Origin: Puccinia triticina
Taxonomy: Eukaryota > Basidiomycota > Pucciniomycetes > Pucciniales > Pucciniaceae
Assembly: GCF_026914185.1 (NCBI RefSeq)
Contig: NC_070571.1
Span: forward strand, 4,340,001 to 4,404,000
Direction of reading: 5' to 3'
Length of the DNA: 64,000 nucleotides
The notes under the pieces are model-generated. The model made no database searches. It was given only the letters and a program-made list of their open reading frames with translations, and was not told the DNA's origin. How positions within the stretch are numbered: the first letter of the stretch is position 1; every line of letters begins with the position of its first letter. Positions 1-10,236 of this stretch are shown here, one piece after another. Made by a program: the position numbers and the translations under genes.

Positions 1-1454
1 GCGGAAACCCAAAGGAGAGTTATCAGTCTGGTGTGCCGGGACCAGAGAAGCAGATCGGGAAGTCACCTCGGCGGAGGGGAGATAGAAAAGGTTTCCTTTT
101 CGGTAACCACGACCGACAATGGAACCGTTTGCCTCGAAATCTTTAGCTTCGTAGATGTCACACGAGGAAGGAGTTAAAACCACACAAAGGGAAGCATCAC
201 ATAAACCCGTGATGGAGAGGAGAGGTTTGTGGAGATCCGGTACGACCAAGGTTTTGATGGACTTGGTGATGGAGAGTGGGAGGGAGGAGAGACCCTTGTG
301 AGTAGCGAGTACCACGGAGTGGTCGGCAAGACGGAATTGGAGTGGAAATGGTTTTGATGTGAGTAACCAGGTCAGCGTCGGGAGTCATGCTGATAGAGCA
401 CCCTGAGTCAATGTTGGCGTTGACGTGAACAGCGGACGCTTGGTGATGACAGTCGATGACAGATGCGTTTCCGGCGTATTCGGAACTCGATTCACCTGAG
501 GAAGAGTTAGTGTCACTCCCGAGCTCGACGACTGTGGTGAGACCCGCTTTGGCGGCAGGTCGGGGGGGATTGGCGGCTGTGAGTGGAGGATGAACAGCTT
601 GTTCCCTCTCGACGGTTTGAATCCTTGTCCGAGCCGGAACAACGTTTTTGATCGTTGTCGCTTCGCCTGGACTGATGACCCTTCAGAATACGAGCGGCAG
701 ATGTACAGTCGGACAGCTCATGACCTTTAATTTGACAGAAAGAGCAATACAAAGAGTCGTTGAAAGGAGGACGGATCTTTCCGCTGGAGGAAGTTCTTGC
801 TTTGGACACCGAAACCAAGACATTGCCTTCCACTCGAGATTTTCAACAAAGAGGCTCTGCTTTAAGCGCTGCCACTATGCGAGCCAAAGTAACGTTTTCC
901 TTGTTCATCATGGCGGACACACAATGAAGCCAGTCCGCAGGGAGAGATCCTAGAAGAGATGCCGCGTGGATATCGTCGATAGTGAGTGGTTTCTGCGCGG
1001 TGATAAGGTAGTTGAGCCGTTCAGCGCATACTGCCATCTCCTTGATGTGAGATTCAATATTGTCCCCAGTGAGACAAAGTAGTACGAGTTTGCGGAGCCA
1101 GTAGATTCGGCCCCCGGCAGTAGAGTCCAGATGAGCTGCCTTGAGTGCATCCCACATTGCTTTGGCATCCTCTGGGAAAGCCTGGATAAGACGGAGATTG
1201 TCTTGATGGATGGTTCGGACGATAAAAGAACACACATCGGCGTTATCTTTGGTCCATTTGACGTTGCGGTCTTTGGGTTTGACCTCCTTGAGGAGGTAGC
1301 CGAGGTTGATTGAATTCAGGTGGACAGTGACGACGAAACTCCACTTGAGATAGTTGGAGTCGGCCTCCGGAGCCTGAAGTTGGGGGATTCCGGTGACTCT
1401 GAGAGACGAGGTGTCTGAAGAGTCGGAAATAATGGGTTGAGGGTGTTCTGCCAT
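1..1454 (-). pseudogene. Copia-0 gag-protease, 5' part of a Ty1/copia polyprotein, frameshifted, runs off the window
   Basis: Reading leftwards from an ATG at 1454, a 203-residue frame (to 843) resembles the copia gag capsid (UBN2-like). Another frame (833-513) carries a CCHC zinc knuckle, C-x2-C-x3-G-H-x4-C, at about 746-705. A third region has the retroviral-type aspartic protease motif D-S-G-C-S (about 409-395), and after one more shift the sequence reads on through the protease and pre-integrase linker to base 1. The product would package the element RNA and cleave the polyprotein. At least two frame changes (near 835 and near 335) make it a pseudogene. RT and integrase would lie left of the window. 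Family assignment is firm; the exact shift positions are estimates. Confidence 0.85.
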
Positions 1455-1580
1455 GGTGACAGAGTTTGTTTCAGTTGATGGAACGAGTGATCCTGGTTGA
1501 TTTGAACACGTTGATTTTGCTGATTGTTTATTAGTTTTTCGAGAAGTTGCGCTGGTTAAGTGCAGCTGGGACTCATAACC

Positions 1581-1877
1581 TGTTGATATAAACTGAGACA
1601 GCAGACACGATATGTGAGGAGTGTTCGGAAAGGATGAAGTTTATTTCAATGAGGAAAAAGAAAACACAAAGAAAAAGACATACCTGAGACAGCAGACACG
1701 ATATGTGAGGAGTGTTTGGAAAGGATGAACAAAAGCCTTTCCAAGTGCTGCTGGCTCAGGTTATATAGAGTGAGGAATGATGAGCAAAAGATGTCACAAC
1801 ATGTGATATGTGAGAGAAATGAAGATTGAAGCGGGAAACAAAAGAGTGAACATGACTACAGTATAGTTAACTCAACA
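1581..1877 (-). repeat. 5' LTR of Copia-0
   Basis: This 297-bp block begins TGTTGA and ends TCAACA, an inverted-repeat TG...CA border, just upstream of the minus-strand gag. On the minus strand it has a TATA box (CTATATAA, about 1772-1763). Inside is a 44-bp direct repeat (about 1591-1640 and 1683-1732), and the second copy folds against CTGCTGGCTCAGGT at 1748-1761. The minus strand after the LTR reads GGTTATGAGTCC, the expected place of the primer-binding site. The partner LTR is outside the window, so the borders rest on one copy. Confidence 0.65.
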
Positions 1878-1990
1878 TGTCTTGCCTTCTCCTTGTCCCT
1901 TCAATATTTTTTTTCTTTTTCTCTCTTTATCCTTCTCTTCTAAGCTTTTTCTTGTAAATAGGTTCTTGCGGCTAGGCAAGGGGGTGGCTG

Positions 1991-2016
1991 TTGTAACCTA
2001 AGTAGTTAGGTTACAA
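1991..2016. repeat. Perfect 11-bp-arm palindrome
   Basis: TTGTAACCTAA, a 4-nt loop GTAG, then the exact reverse complement. It could be the tip of a hairpin element or a transcript terminator; the sequence does not decide. Confidence 0.8.
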
Positions 2017-2058
2017 TTAGTGATACTCGCCTATCCGACGACCATACTATGTCTTTGG

Positions 2059-2082
2059 GGAATAAGCTCTTGAGCTTATTCC
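2059..2082. repeat. Perfect 11-bp-arm palindrome
   Basis: GGAATAAGCTC, a 2-nt loop TT, then the exact reverse complement, 42 bp after the previous palindrome. Function unknown. Confidence 0.8.
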
Positions 2083-2237
2083 TCATGATTCATGGAATCT
2101 ACTTGCTTTTGTCACATCAGGTTTCAGAGTGAGCAGGATTCAAGACATTTTGCGGGGATACTCAGCCCACAACTGGGTTCGCGTGCACGCGCAAGCTCAG
2201 TCTAACACTGTCTTTTCGGAGGTTACATATAAGGTCC

Positions 2238-3393
2238 TCCCCTCAAAAAACTATCCGCACACGGGGGTGCCGTGCGGTGACAGGTGGCCTGGGTGAAGCA
2301 CTCCGGCCATCCGGAGGAAACAAAACCCTTGGTGACCGGCACAGACCGGTCATCAAGAGGGTATATCACATCTCTCTCGATGACCGGCATTCCGGTCATC
2401 AAGAGGACACATCCCCCTTGATGACCGGTACAGACCGGTAATCGGGAGGCTAAATCCCTCTTGGTGACCGGTACAGACCGATCATCGGGAGGCCAAAATC
2501 CTCTCGATGACCGGAATAGACCGGTCATCAGGAGGCTCCATTCCTCTTGATGACCGGCATAGACCGGTCATTGGGAGGCTACATCCCTCTTGATGACCGG
2601 CATAGACCAGTCATCAAGAGGCTACATCCCTCTCGATGACCGGAATAGACTGGTCATCAGAAGGTTACATCCCTCCCAATGACCGGAGTAGACCGGTCAC
2701 CGGAAGGATACATCTCTCTCAATGACCAGCATTCGGGTCATCAAGAGAACACATCTCTCTCAATGACCGGCATTCCGGTCATTGAGAGAACACATCTCTC
2801 TCAATGACCGGCATTCCGGTCATTGAGAGAAAACATCTCTCTCAATGACCGGCATTCCGGTCATTGAGAGAACACATCTCTCTCAATGACCGGCATTCCG
2901 GTCATCGAGAGAACACATCCCTCTTGATGACAGGCATAGACCGGTCATCAAGAGGGATGTGACCTCTTGATGACCGGTACAGACCGGTCATTGAGGGGGG
3001 TGGGTCCTCTCAATGACCGGTCTATTCCGGTCATCCATTGGGAGGGATGTAACCTTCCAATGACCGGTCTATTCCGGTCATCAAGAGGGATGTAGCCTCT
3101 TGATGACCGGTCTATGCCGGTCATCAAGAGGGATGTAGCCTCCCCATGACCGGTCTGTACCGGTCATCAAGAGGGATGTAGCCTCCCAATGACCGGTCTG
3201 TACCGGTCATCAAGGGGGATTTGTCCTCTCGATGACCGGAATGCCGGTCATCAAGAGAGATGTGACATACCCTCTCGATGACCGGTCTGTGCCGGTCATT
3301 GAGGGGATTGTTTCCTCCGGATGGCCGGAGTGCTTCACCCCGGCCACCTGTTACCGCACGGCACCCCCGTGTGCGGATAGTTTTTTGAGGGGA
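2238..3393. mobile_element. 1.16-kb giant palindrome of 40-bp palindromic satellite units (foldback-like element)
   Basis: The outer arms (about 2238-2335 and 3298-3393) are inverted copies starting TCCCCTCAAAAAACTATCC. Between them run roughly 24 units of about 40 bp. Each unit has a palindromic core, ATGACCGG-n-CCGGTCAT, and a second palindrome in the linker (GAGAGA...TCTCTC). Unit polarity flips near 2930-3000, so the whole block is one inverted repeat and could fold into a kilobase hairpin made of small cruciforms. No convincing protein: the open frames on both strands arise from the repeat. No clear target-site duplication was found, so calling it a mobile foldback element is inference. 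Confidence 0.7.
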
Positions 3394-4149
3394 GCTGGTG
3401 GCGCGCACGGAGGGGGGCCCGACGTCAAGTGACGTCGAGTCAACGGAAATTCCCGTACGCAACGAGTTTCCCTCCGTGCGCAAAGTAAACCCGTATATTT
3501 TAAATTTCATATTCAAGTAGAAAACGGCATAGACTATCATCAACAACTGATTGTTACTCTTCATCTACATTTTTATTGCTTTTTTGAGAGCTTTTTTATC
3601 TTCAAAAATTTGTTCTGCCAGTGTTACAGAGAAGCAATTTTAGACATTGTAAGAAGAAGAGAATGTAAACTCTGGGAGATGGATACACAATTCCCACCAG
3701 CACCGTAATATTTAAGCCTTGCTGACTGGGAATAAATGGTGCAGATGTGCTACTTCAAGATGCACAAACATCCCGGAACTCGGCAAGGAAGTGTAGAAAC
3801 CAGCCACAATTGGGATATGTGGTTGATACAGGAAGAGCTGGACCAATATAGGGGGGGGGGGGGGGTGCAAAAAAAACCCTGGCATCATATCCACATTCTC
3901 ATACATTTTGGTTACTACCCCCCTTGTTCCCCTGCAAAAAACTTCATACAATTGGGGTGAGTACCTTATCCGCCAAATTTCCCATTCATACATCTGGGGT
4001 GCGTACATTTTTTGTTTTTTGACCAAAAATTCACACATTTTTGTTACTGTGTTCCATAGGGGCTTTCCTGGGTCCTGCAGTGACCCAACTGGTAGAAAGA
4101 GGCCCACTTGTGGGACTGGGCTATATAACCACGAGCCGGCAAGTGAGGT

Positions 4150-4232
4150 TTTCCCCCCAGGCGCATCCGTTTTGTCTGTAATTCCAGCTGGTGGTGCATC
4201 TCACGCTCCCCTGTATAGAGTGCCTCAGGCAA
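4150..4232. repeat. Segment shared with the 5' region of Helitron-1 (about 49230-49310)
   Basis: Both places read CAGGCG-n-TCCGTTT, then CTGTA-n-TTCCAGCTGG, then TCACGC and CCCCTGT in the same order and spacing. On the minus strand both encode a short similar peptide (QLE-L/V-Q-x-KR-x-RL). It may be a relic of an old Helitron or an unrelated shared repeat. Confidence 0.5.
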
Positions 4233-4682
4233 ATGGATCTATACAAAGATAGTCCAGTGTGGTAAACTCAGCCAGTGTAATTAGATAATTAGAGATAATA
4301 CTAATCTTCTGAAGATTCAAGTTTGAACAGGGTGGATGATCTGGGAGATATGAAATAGCTGCCATGAGTTTCATGCAGGAGGGTGTAATCACAGTGCTCT
4401 GTGAGTGGATGACTTTCTGTTGAACACTTGGATATACACTCCGGCAAGCATTTTTTACAATCATCTTGGAATGATGTGTGTGTTTTTGTTAGAATGCTTA
4501 TATCCCATTTATGCTTCCACTATGTTTTTTCAGCTAAGTCTTGTATTTAGTATTGTCCCAGCTCAGATCATTGAGACTCTCCTCACTGAATACAAACTAC
4601 TTTTTCTCTTAGTTTCAGATACCTTGTCACCAGGCTCCTTCCATGACATTCAGTCCATGCAACCCTGCTGCCCTCAACAGTC

Positions 4683-4719
4683 TTGGCTGGGCACATGGTT
4701 TATGCAGGTGATCCCCATG
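4683..4719. repeat. Short dispersed motif, copy 1
   Basis: A 37-bp segment (TTGGCTGGGCAnATGG...CCCCATG) that recurs at 8255-8292 with a few changes. Probably a fragment of a short dispersed repeat; nothing coding. Confidence 0.45.
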
Positions 4720-4792
4720 AGGAGTTGTTTGGGTGTTTTGAGGTGGTCCAGGCTTTCCTCACCCAAAGCTGTGAAGGACTTCATGAACATAA

Positions 4793-5020
4793 TAAGGGGA
4801 TTCAAAGTTGGCCATGCATGACTTGCATGTAATTTTTCAAATTGGTTTTCAAGGTGTTTCTTGAACACCAACATTCAAAAAAACATTCAAGCAGGTTTGG
4901 GGGGTGTAGTACAATGTGACTTGCATGCACTTTTGCAAATCAGTGTTCAAGAATGAACTTGAACACCAACTTTCAAAAGTGCATGCAAGTCAAATCTGGC
5001 CAACTTTGAAACCCCCTAAT
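4793..5020. mobile_element. MITE with about 30-bp terminal inverted repeats and an internal perfect hairpin
   Basis: The left end (TCAAAGTTGGCC preceded by AAGGGGAT) is mirrored at the right end (GGCCAACTTTGA followed by AACCCCCTAA). Inside, 4918-4935 and 4974-4991 are perfect 18-bp inverted repeats (GACTTGCATGCACTTTTG). Short, AT-leaning and non-coding, as expected of a non-autonomous DNA transposon. The superfamily is not clear. Confidence 0.6.
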
Positions 5021-5460
5021 AAAAGAAAAGAAAAATCAAGTGTCAGCACCAAAATAGTAAATTTTTCCTTTTCTTCACCCAGTAATATTCTAATCTTGTG
5101 TGCTCTCTCCCTCCTCCCTCCCCCTCTGTTGCTGAACAATAGAATTACTGTCACATGTACATAGTCAGAATGAATGCATGATTAGCCAAAAATCCATGAT
5201 ACACTTTTTACTGCATCAGTGTTGCCTCAAATTTCCAATACACTGCAGGTTTGCTGGCAATGAAGCATTGACTCATTTTTACTTTGAATTGGTAGTGTAT
5301 CAGCAAAGGAATGTACTACTGGGTTTATCTAGATATGTCTAACCCTGAAAAATTGAAATGCAGTGTAACATCTGTCATGTTACATGTATTGTAATGATCA
5401 TACCATTTAAATTTTATTTAGTTATTCCTTGATTTGATGGATCATAGCATTGGCTTTAAA
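5021..5460. other. No gene seen
   Basis: AT-rich sequence without a supported coding region. Missing upstream exons of the RING gene could lie here or further left, but none could be chained in phase. Confidence 0.4.
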
Positions 5461-5669
5461 TTTCCCAGAATTCAGTAATCCTGTGTGGTTTCAAAGTTCC
5501 CAGGCTTATACTTACAATTATCCATCAATATGCACCTGAATCAAGTTTTAGGTTTGGTATGCTACATTTCCCAGAATTCAGCAATCCTGTGTGGTTTCAA
5601 AGTGCCCAGGCTGATACTCAAAATTATCAATCAATATGTACCTGAATCAAGTCTTTTGTTTGGTATGGG
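5461..5669. repeat. Tandem direct duplication, period about 106 bp
   Basis: 5461-5561 and 5567-5669 are near-identical copies beginning TTTCCCAGAATTCAG and ending with GTTTGGTATG, differing by a dozen or so substitutions. Non-coding, 0.3 kb upstream of the RING gene exons. Confidence 0.7.
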
Positions 5670-5933
5670 ACCTGGGTATGAAGAGGAAACAATACATCAA
5701 CACGCAACTGTATCTGGAGGCTTTTAATTCAGCCCCTTGGGGACAGTTGCCACTTGGAACTCTGTTTTTCCCCCCCAACCACATCCAATTCCTCCCAAAT
5801 ATGACACCTGTCAAAGCTTCCAACTCAATGATTAACATCATCAGAATAATTTTGGTACCCAAGACCTTCTCTTGCAGCTACTACTAGCTTCAGATCACTG
5901 AAGTTGACCAGCAGCTGTTTTCTTCCTTTGCAG

Positions 5934-7573
5934 CTCCTCCAAGCAGCAATACTGGTTACTGCACCTCCACCTCACTTGGGGCACCTTTCTGAGGGCCTTC
6001 AAAATTTTGGGCAATCATGCAAATCAGTATTTGGCCAATGTTTTCCTTTCTTTGAGTCTGACACCAACAGGCTGGATCATCCTCCTGCTCCAGCCCCAGC
6101 TCTCAGCTCAGCAGTTCTGGATGCTCATGAAGAAGATTCTGTGAGTGGCTCAAGTGCTTAAAACCATGCAAGAAGTCATAAACACTGAAATTTTCTCCAT
6201 GTCACCGGGGATGTAACAGGTTCTTCGCAGGCCCAATGTGGAAACAATTCCTGATAGGACTTCTGTTGAAAATGTACAAAGTGATGGTAAGTAAATTTAC
6301 AAACATCTCAGCCCATGGTGCATAACCAGCAAAAAAACTGAATTTGTTTCCCCATCCTGCATCTTCATGGAACCAACACCATTTTTTCTTGGTTTTGCAG
6401 AGATACATGTGAGTTATCTCCTTCATCAGCTAGCCTACCCATCAGAAGACAAAACCAATAAAATCTTTCTTATCATGTGGGTTATGGTTCTTCCAGGAGC
6501 CCCATGGAGATGGAAACTCCAGCAATGTGGTTCCAGGATCAACAATGATGCATGATCAGGCAGAGACCTCTGTGAGTAATATTTTTCTCTTGAGGGGAGA
6601 ATATCCAGCACAGAAGCAGTGGCATTTTTTTGATTGTTTGAATCATGGGTTTTACCAGAGCGCCAATAACCAACAAATACCAGACAATGTGGGATCAAGC
6701 AAGCAAGTTGATCAACCAGGGAGTTTTGTGAGTATTGATCTAACAGATCCAGGTGCAGTAACATTGATTTTGTGTGACCTGTGGATGATAGGATATGATG
6801 CAAAGGCAAATTGCAAAGAGAAAAAGAGAGAATTTTGTGAGTGATCTACTTTCCAAACACCCCAGAGGAAAATAAAACTGACTTTTTTCATTTCTGTACG
6901 GGTTTTGAAGGTTTTTGATGAGGATGAAAGGTCTAAAGCATTGGATTTTCTGAGACTGCAGGCAAGAGTGCAACATTACCAACCAAGGATTTCTGTGAGT
7001 GATATCATTTGATACCATAGAAGCAGTGCAGTTTTACCAATTTTTTGATTGCTGGGGCTTTCAGAGGGCCGCTTTGAATGGAACACCCAGTGATTATGAT
7101 ATTTCTCAGGACATAAAAAGATTTATGGAGGCTCTCTCTGCATATGCATAGAAATATGTGAGTGGTACATTGAAGGTGATATTCCAGGAAGTACAACAGA
7201 TCAATAAGAGCTGAAGCAGAGCTTTATTTATTCCTCTCAGGCGGAAGAAAACCCATGTCCGATTTGTCTTGAAGGTCTAATGCCAACTGAGGATGTCAAG
7301 AAATGGCCAATCTGTGAACACAAGTTTCACACAGCTTGTATATCTCAGTGGCAAAGGGATCATTACAGCTGTCCCAACTGCAGAGTAGCAGATGAGTCCC
7401 ATTGGCTCTATGAGGAACTCTATTCTTTTGGCAGGACATTGAATGCTCAAATGTTCTGGGTTAGATGGAGACTCAATAGTGGGGTTGTGTTGCGTGTGAG
7501 TGATTTACATTGAATTCCAAAAGAGACATCCTTCATTTGACAAGCTTCTCAAACACAGGATGTGGATCACTAG
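5934..7573 (+). CDS. RING-H2 finger protein, ten exons (5' end missing; one in-frame stop, possibly a pseudogene)
   Basis: A probable E3 ubiquitin ligase. Exons chain in phase: 5934-6140, 6220-6286, 6401-6408, 6497-6571, 6659-6727, 6819-6836, 6911-6994, 7065-7157, 7241-7495, 7559-7573 (TAG). Donors are GTGAGT except one GTAAGT. The 85-codon exon carries the RING-H2: CPIC, then C-x-H-x2-H-x2-C, then C-x2-C, the C3H2C3 zinc ligand order. Upstream residues are polar and proline-rich. Two exons are micro-exons (8 and 18 nt); the acceptor of the 18-nt exon is the least certain. Codon 29 of exon 7065-7157 is TAG (7149-7151), which would truncate the protein before the RING. No start codon could be placed in phase upstream of 5934. 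Confidence 0.65.
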
Positions 7574-7874
7574 ATATCAAAAGTTTGGAATGCATTTGAA
7601 CATGCTCACCCTTCAATAGCTCACAAGCTTCTGCAATCAACTGGTTCACATTCCTGAAATGTTGTTTCATTCATTGATTTGTTTCCATAGTTTGCTTTTG
7701 GTCAACTTAAAGCTGTCTCACCCCAGCTCAAAAGTTGACTAATCAACAATGCTGTGGGAATGCTCTCTTTTATTCGATTTTTCCATTCTATTCATTAGGG
7801 GTATCCAAAATTTGAGCCGCATAGCATCTGAGTTTGTTGAAAATAGATCTTGCAAGCAACCTGGATGATATTAA
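7574..7874. other. Spacer 3' of the RING gene
   Basis: No coding region seen; AT-rich sequence between the RING stop and the small inverted-repeat element at 7875. Confidence 0.4.
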
Positions 7875-8009
7875 TAGCACTGTTCACGTAAGAAATCTAT
7901 GACCATGTGAGAGATATACATCAGCATACTTTCCCAGCCAAATTGGCTGGCACAATGGGATAAACTTTAGTTCAATCTTGCTGATGTTTAGCTTACGTGA
8001 ACAGTGCTA
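7875..8009. mobile_element. 135-bp MITE with perfect 18-bp terminal inverted repeats
   Basis: It starts TAGCACTGTTCACGTAAG and ends with the exact reverse complement (7992-8009). The interior has no open frame. Flanks are TA-rich, and no unambiguous target duplication can be assigned. A non-autonomous DNA transposon or its solo hairpin. Confidence 0.7.
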
Positions 8010-8551
8010 ATAAATGGCGCTGTCCTTTTAGCATTGGCTCAAATGTTCTCTCAAAATCCGTGAATCAAGCAAACCTTGAATTACTTTGAAATACTCTTCA
8101 TCCATTTCTAGATCAGTTGTTAGGGGTTTTTCTTTCTCTTTTATATCTGCATAGTGGTGATGCCCAAAAATTTTCTGAGCTGTTTGCTACTGTCATCCAT
8201 TATCAAATGAGTCTGGCTTTTTCCTTGCAAGAGGTTTTTGCGGTATGGCATGTTTTGGCTGGGCAGATGGTTTATGCGGGTGGTCCCCATGGAGATCAGG
8301 CGTGTCCGGCAAGGCTGAGGGTGTTTAATTGATGAGTGTTTTGTGGTGTTTTGGGGTGTTTTGGGGTGTTTGAGGGGCAGTGGGCGGGTTTCACAGCACC
8401 CGCCATCCTCACGCCAGCCCAGCCCAAACCCAGCACCACCCCAGCCACCGACCACGAACCACCTCGAAAACCGAAAGCAGCCAGAACGATGACAAAACCC
8501 ACCCCAAGCTAGCACACATCCCACCCCCAACCACCCCAGAAAGGAACGCAG
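8010..8551. other. Upstream region of the TVP38-like gene
   Basis: No gene. It contains copy 2 of a short dispersed motif (8255-8292, matching 4683-4719) and GTGTTTTGGGGTGTTTTGGGG-like G/T-rich sequence near 8340-8375. The promoter of the next gene would lie here; no element is certain. Confidence 0.4.
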
Positions 8552-9352
8552 ATGAGCCATCCAGCCCAGCACTACCCGCCGCCCACCCTCCCCGACTCCA
8601 AGAGCGCCGCCTCCGACTCCTTGCTCTCCAAAACCAGCTCGTCCTTCCGCCACAGGACTTTCCACACCGCATTCGGGCCCCTCTCTGTAAAGTAAACACC
8701 CCACACACCCTCGATCCTGACGAACCGAGACTGACACACCCTGTTAATGCTGCAGTAACTTCCTGCGCAAAGACTGGATCAAGTACTATGTCTTTCTCGT
8801 CCTCCTGCTCATCGCCATCACCGTCGTCGCCAGTTGAGTCCCTCTCCCAGCCCCCGCCGGAAACAGCAAAGCTGACAGCCCCTCGTGCGCCAGTTTACCA
8901 CCACCAGATTGTCATTGCCCTGCACCCGTTCGTGCTCTCGATGCGCAACCTCAAAATCAACGGCGTCGAGGTGGGCTGGCTGATCCCGGTAGCAATGCTC
9001 TTCATCATCTCCTTCCCGCCCCTCTTCGGCCACGAGGTACGCCCCGCCCACACCCACCCACACTGCTTACAAAAAAACTGACCACTAGACAAATATCAGA
9101 TCGTCATCATCCTGTGCGGACTCGTGTGGGGTCTGTGGCTGGGCTTTGCGATCGTCTGTCTTGGCACCCTGCTGGGCGAGCTGGCCAACTACTGGACGTT
9201 GTGGAACTCCGACCGGTGCTGGGCCATCGGCAGTTACTGGAAGGGAAAGTGCGCTGTGCGCTGCCTTTGCGGTGGTCCGGGTAGATTGAGGATTCTGGGA
9301 TTTGAAGGGATAGCGTTTTTGAAATTGGGGGGGGGGGGGGGGGGGTATTTTA
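8552..9352 (+). pseudogene. TVP38/TMEM64-family (SNARE-associated/VTT) membrane protein, truncated by Gypsy-1
   Basis: Exons 8552-8691, 8756-8832, 8894-9036 and 9100 onward join in frame through introns of 61-64 nt. The product has a polar Ser/Pro-rich N-terminus, one hydrophobic helix (YYVFLVLLLIAITVV), then the family core FPPLFGHE and a second membrane segment ending GTLLGELANYW. This core is typical of fungal Tvp38 Golgi/ER membrane proteins. After about 9200 the frame degrades: pieces resembling the next conserved block occur in two other frames (LEGK, then SALCAAFAVVR near 9250-9290). A run of 19 G lies at 9327-9345, and the Gypsy-1 LTR starts at 9353. The rest of the gene would be beyond the transposon cluster, outside the window. 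Confidence 0.75.
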
Positions 9353-10056
9353 TGAGAGACAACGGAAGGGAGATTTCTGTTGGCGGTGGTTTTGATGTTG
9401 AGGATCTGAGGACAAAGAAAGCCGGCGAACTAAGCCAGGGAGAAGTGATCTGGAAGAGGATCGGCGCGGGGCTGAGAGGAGGAACTCAGAAGCTCTGCGA
9501 GTATATCGGCGAATGCAAGGATCAATAAACATAAGATTTGGGATTCTTCTGATTGATGGATGATCTGAGACAAGACTTTACGGTTCAGACGAAGTCCCTG
9601 CCGCCCCATCATCTGAGTTCAAACTGAACTCAGACTCCGGGGGCTGTGACATGCTGCAGACAAGTCATCATACACCTGCGCACAACAACAACAGGAGGAG
9701 AGAGGAAAAGAAGGAAAAAAAACAAAGAAAACAAACAACCTGAGACAAAACAGAAACAAGACCAACCCTCCGCAAAACAAGGCCTTCCCAACGCGCGCAC
9801 ATAGAAAACAAAAAAAAAAGAAAGTAGGTCAGAAGAAAACAGAAGGAAAAGAAAACAAGTAAAAGAACAGAAATGGCCAAAACAACAAGAAGGAAGACAC
9901 GTGGGGTTCTTGATCCTGATACGTCTTGAGGATTCCACCCCGCGCAAAGCGCGCTAATTGACCTTGATGTTGCGCATGGAATCTTGAAGTCTTGCTGAGC
10001 TTGAAATTCAGCCGGATATCCTGCGCGCCTGTGGCGCCACGAGTATGGTCACCACA
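9353..10056 (-). repeat. 3' LTR of Gypsy-1
   Basis: On the minus strand it starts TGTGGTGACC and ends GTCTCTCA, matching the Gypsy-2 LTR ends (TGTGGTGGCC...GTCTCTCA). It contains a counterpart of the conserved LTR stem-loop (9613-9633). It is diverged from Gypsy-2, so it belongs to a related subfamily. Confidence 0.7.
9613..9633 (-). promoter_or_regulatory. LTR stem-loop (Gypsy-1 version)
   Basis: CTGAGTTC-n5-GAACTCAG. It occupies the same place as the Gypsy-2 stem (CCAAGTTC/GAACTTGG), and both stem strands changed together. Confidence 0.6.
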
Positions 10057-10070
10057 TCACACCACCACTT

Positions 10071-10090
10071 GGAGTCTGTCCCTAGACTCC
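10071..10090 (-). promoter_or_regulatory. Hairpin upstream of the Gypsy-1 polypurine tract
   Basis: GGAGTCT-n6-AGACTCC, about 15 nt before the 3' LTR on the minus strand. The same hairpin precedes the 3' LTRs of Gypsy-2 and Gypsy-3. Confidence 0.65.
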
Positions 10091-10123
10091 TTGGGGAGTT
10101 TTCCGTGAAGTTGCGGGAGAAGT

Positions 10124-10236
10124 CTAGAACAAAGAGAGAAAGGAGGGGGACCCAAGGGCTGCTCACAGAGTGGCTGAAGTAGGGCTTACAACGATGGCAG
10201 TGATACCCTGAGGTGCATACACATGGGAGGACTTAC
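10124..10236 (-). other. Intron-like module 8 (Gypsy-1)
   Basis: Minus strand: starts GTAAGTCCTCCC, has the shared GTGAGC motif in its 3' half, and ends CTCTTTGTTCTAG; 113 nt. The integrase stop codon TAA lies across the start (CAAAAGTAAGT), as in module 4 of Gypsy-2. See the finding on the module family. Confidence 0.6.

Larger units (their letters stand above)
1878..2237. other. Non-coding spacer with two perfect palindromes
   Basis: No gene is seen. The stretch is pyrimidine-rich at first, then holds the palindromes at 1991-2016 and 2059-2082 and leads into the giant inverted repeat at 2238. Confidence 0.6.
3394..4790. other. Gene-poor stretch
   Basis: No gene I can support. It has an inverted repeat at 3403-3414/3470-3481 flanking a GACGTC-AAGT-GACGTC motif, a run of about 16 G near 3851-3866, and a segment at about 4150-4232 that reappears inside Helitron-1. 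Open frames are short, without recognisable domains. Confidence 0.5.

Noticed and set aside
2238..3393. CRISPR-like array
   Set aside because: Repeats are palindromic, adjacent and polarity-switching, without unique spacers; the context is eukaryotic.
8380..9081. 233-residue Pro/Ser-rich protein
   Set aside because: It reads through introns of the TVP38-like gene in another frame.
9630..9947. Phe/Leu/Ser-rich membrane-like protein on the minus strand (similar at 11888, 26659, 57979)
   Set aside because: This is the pyrimidine-rich block of the gypsy LTRs read as codons.
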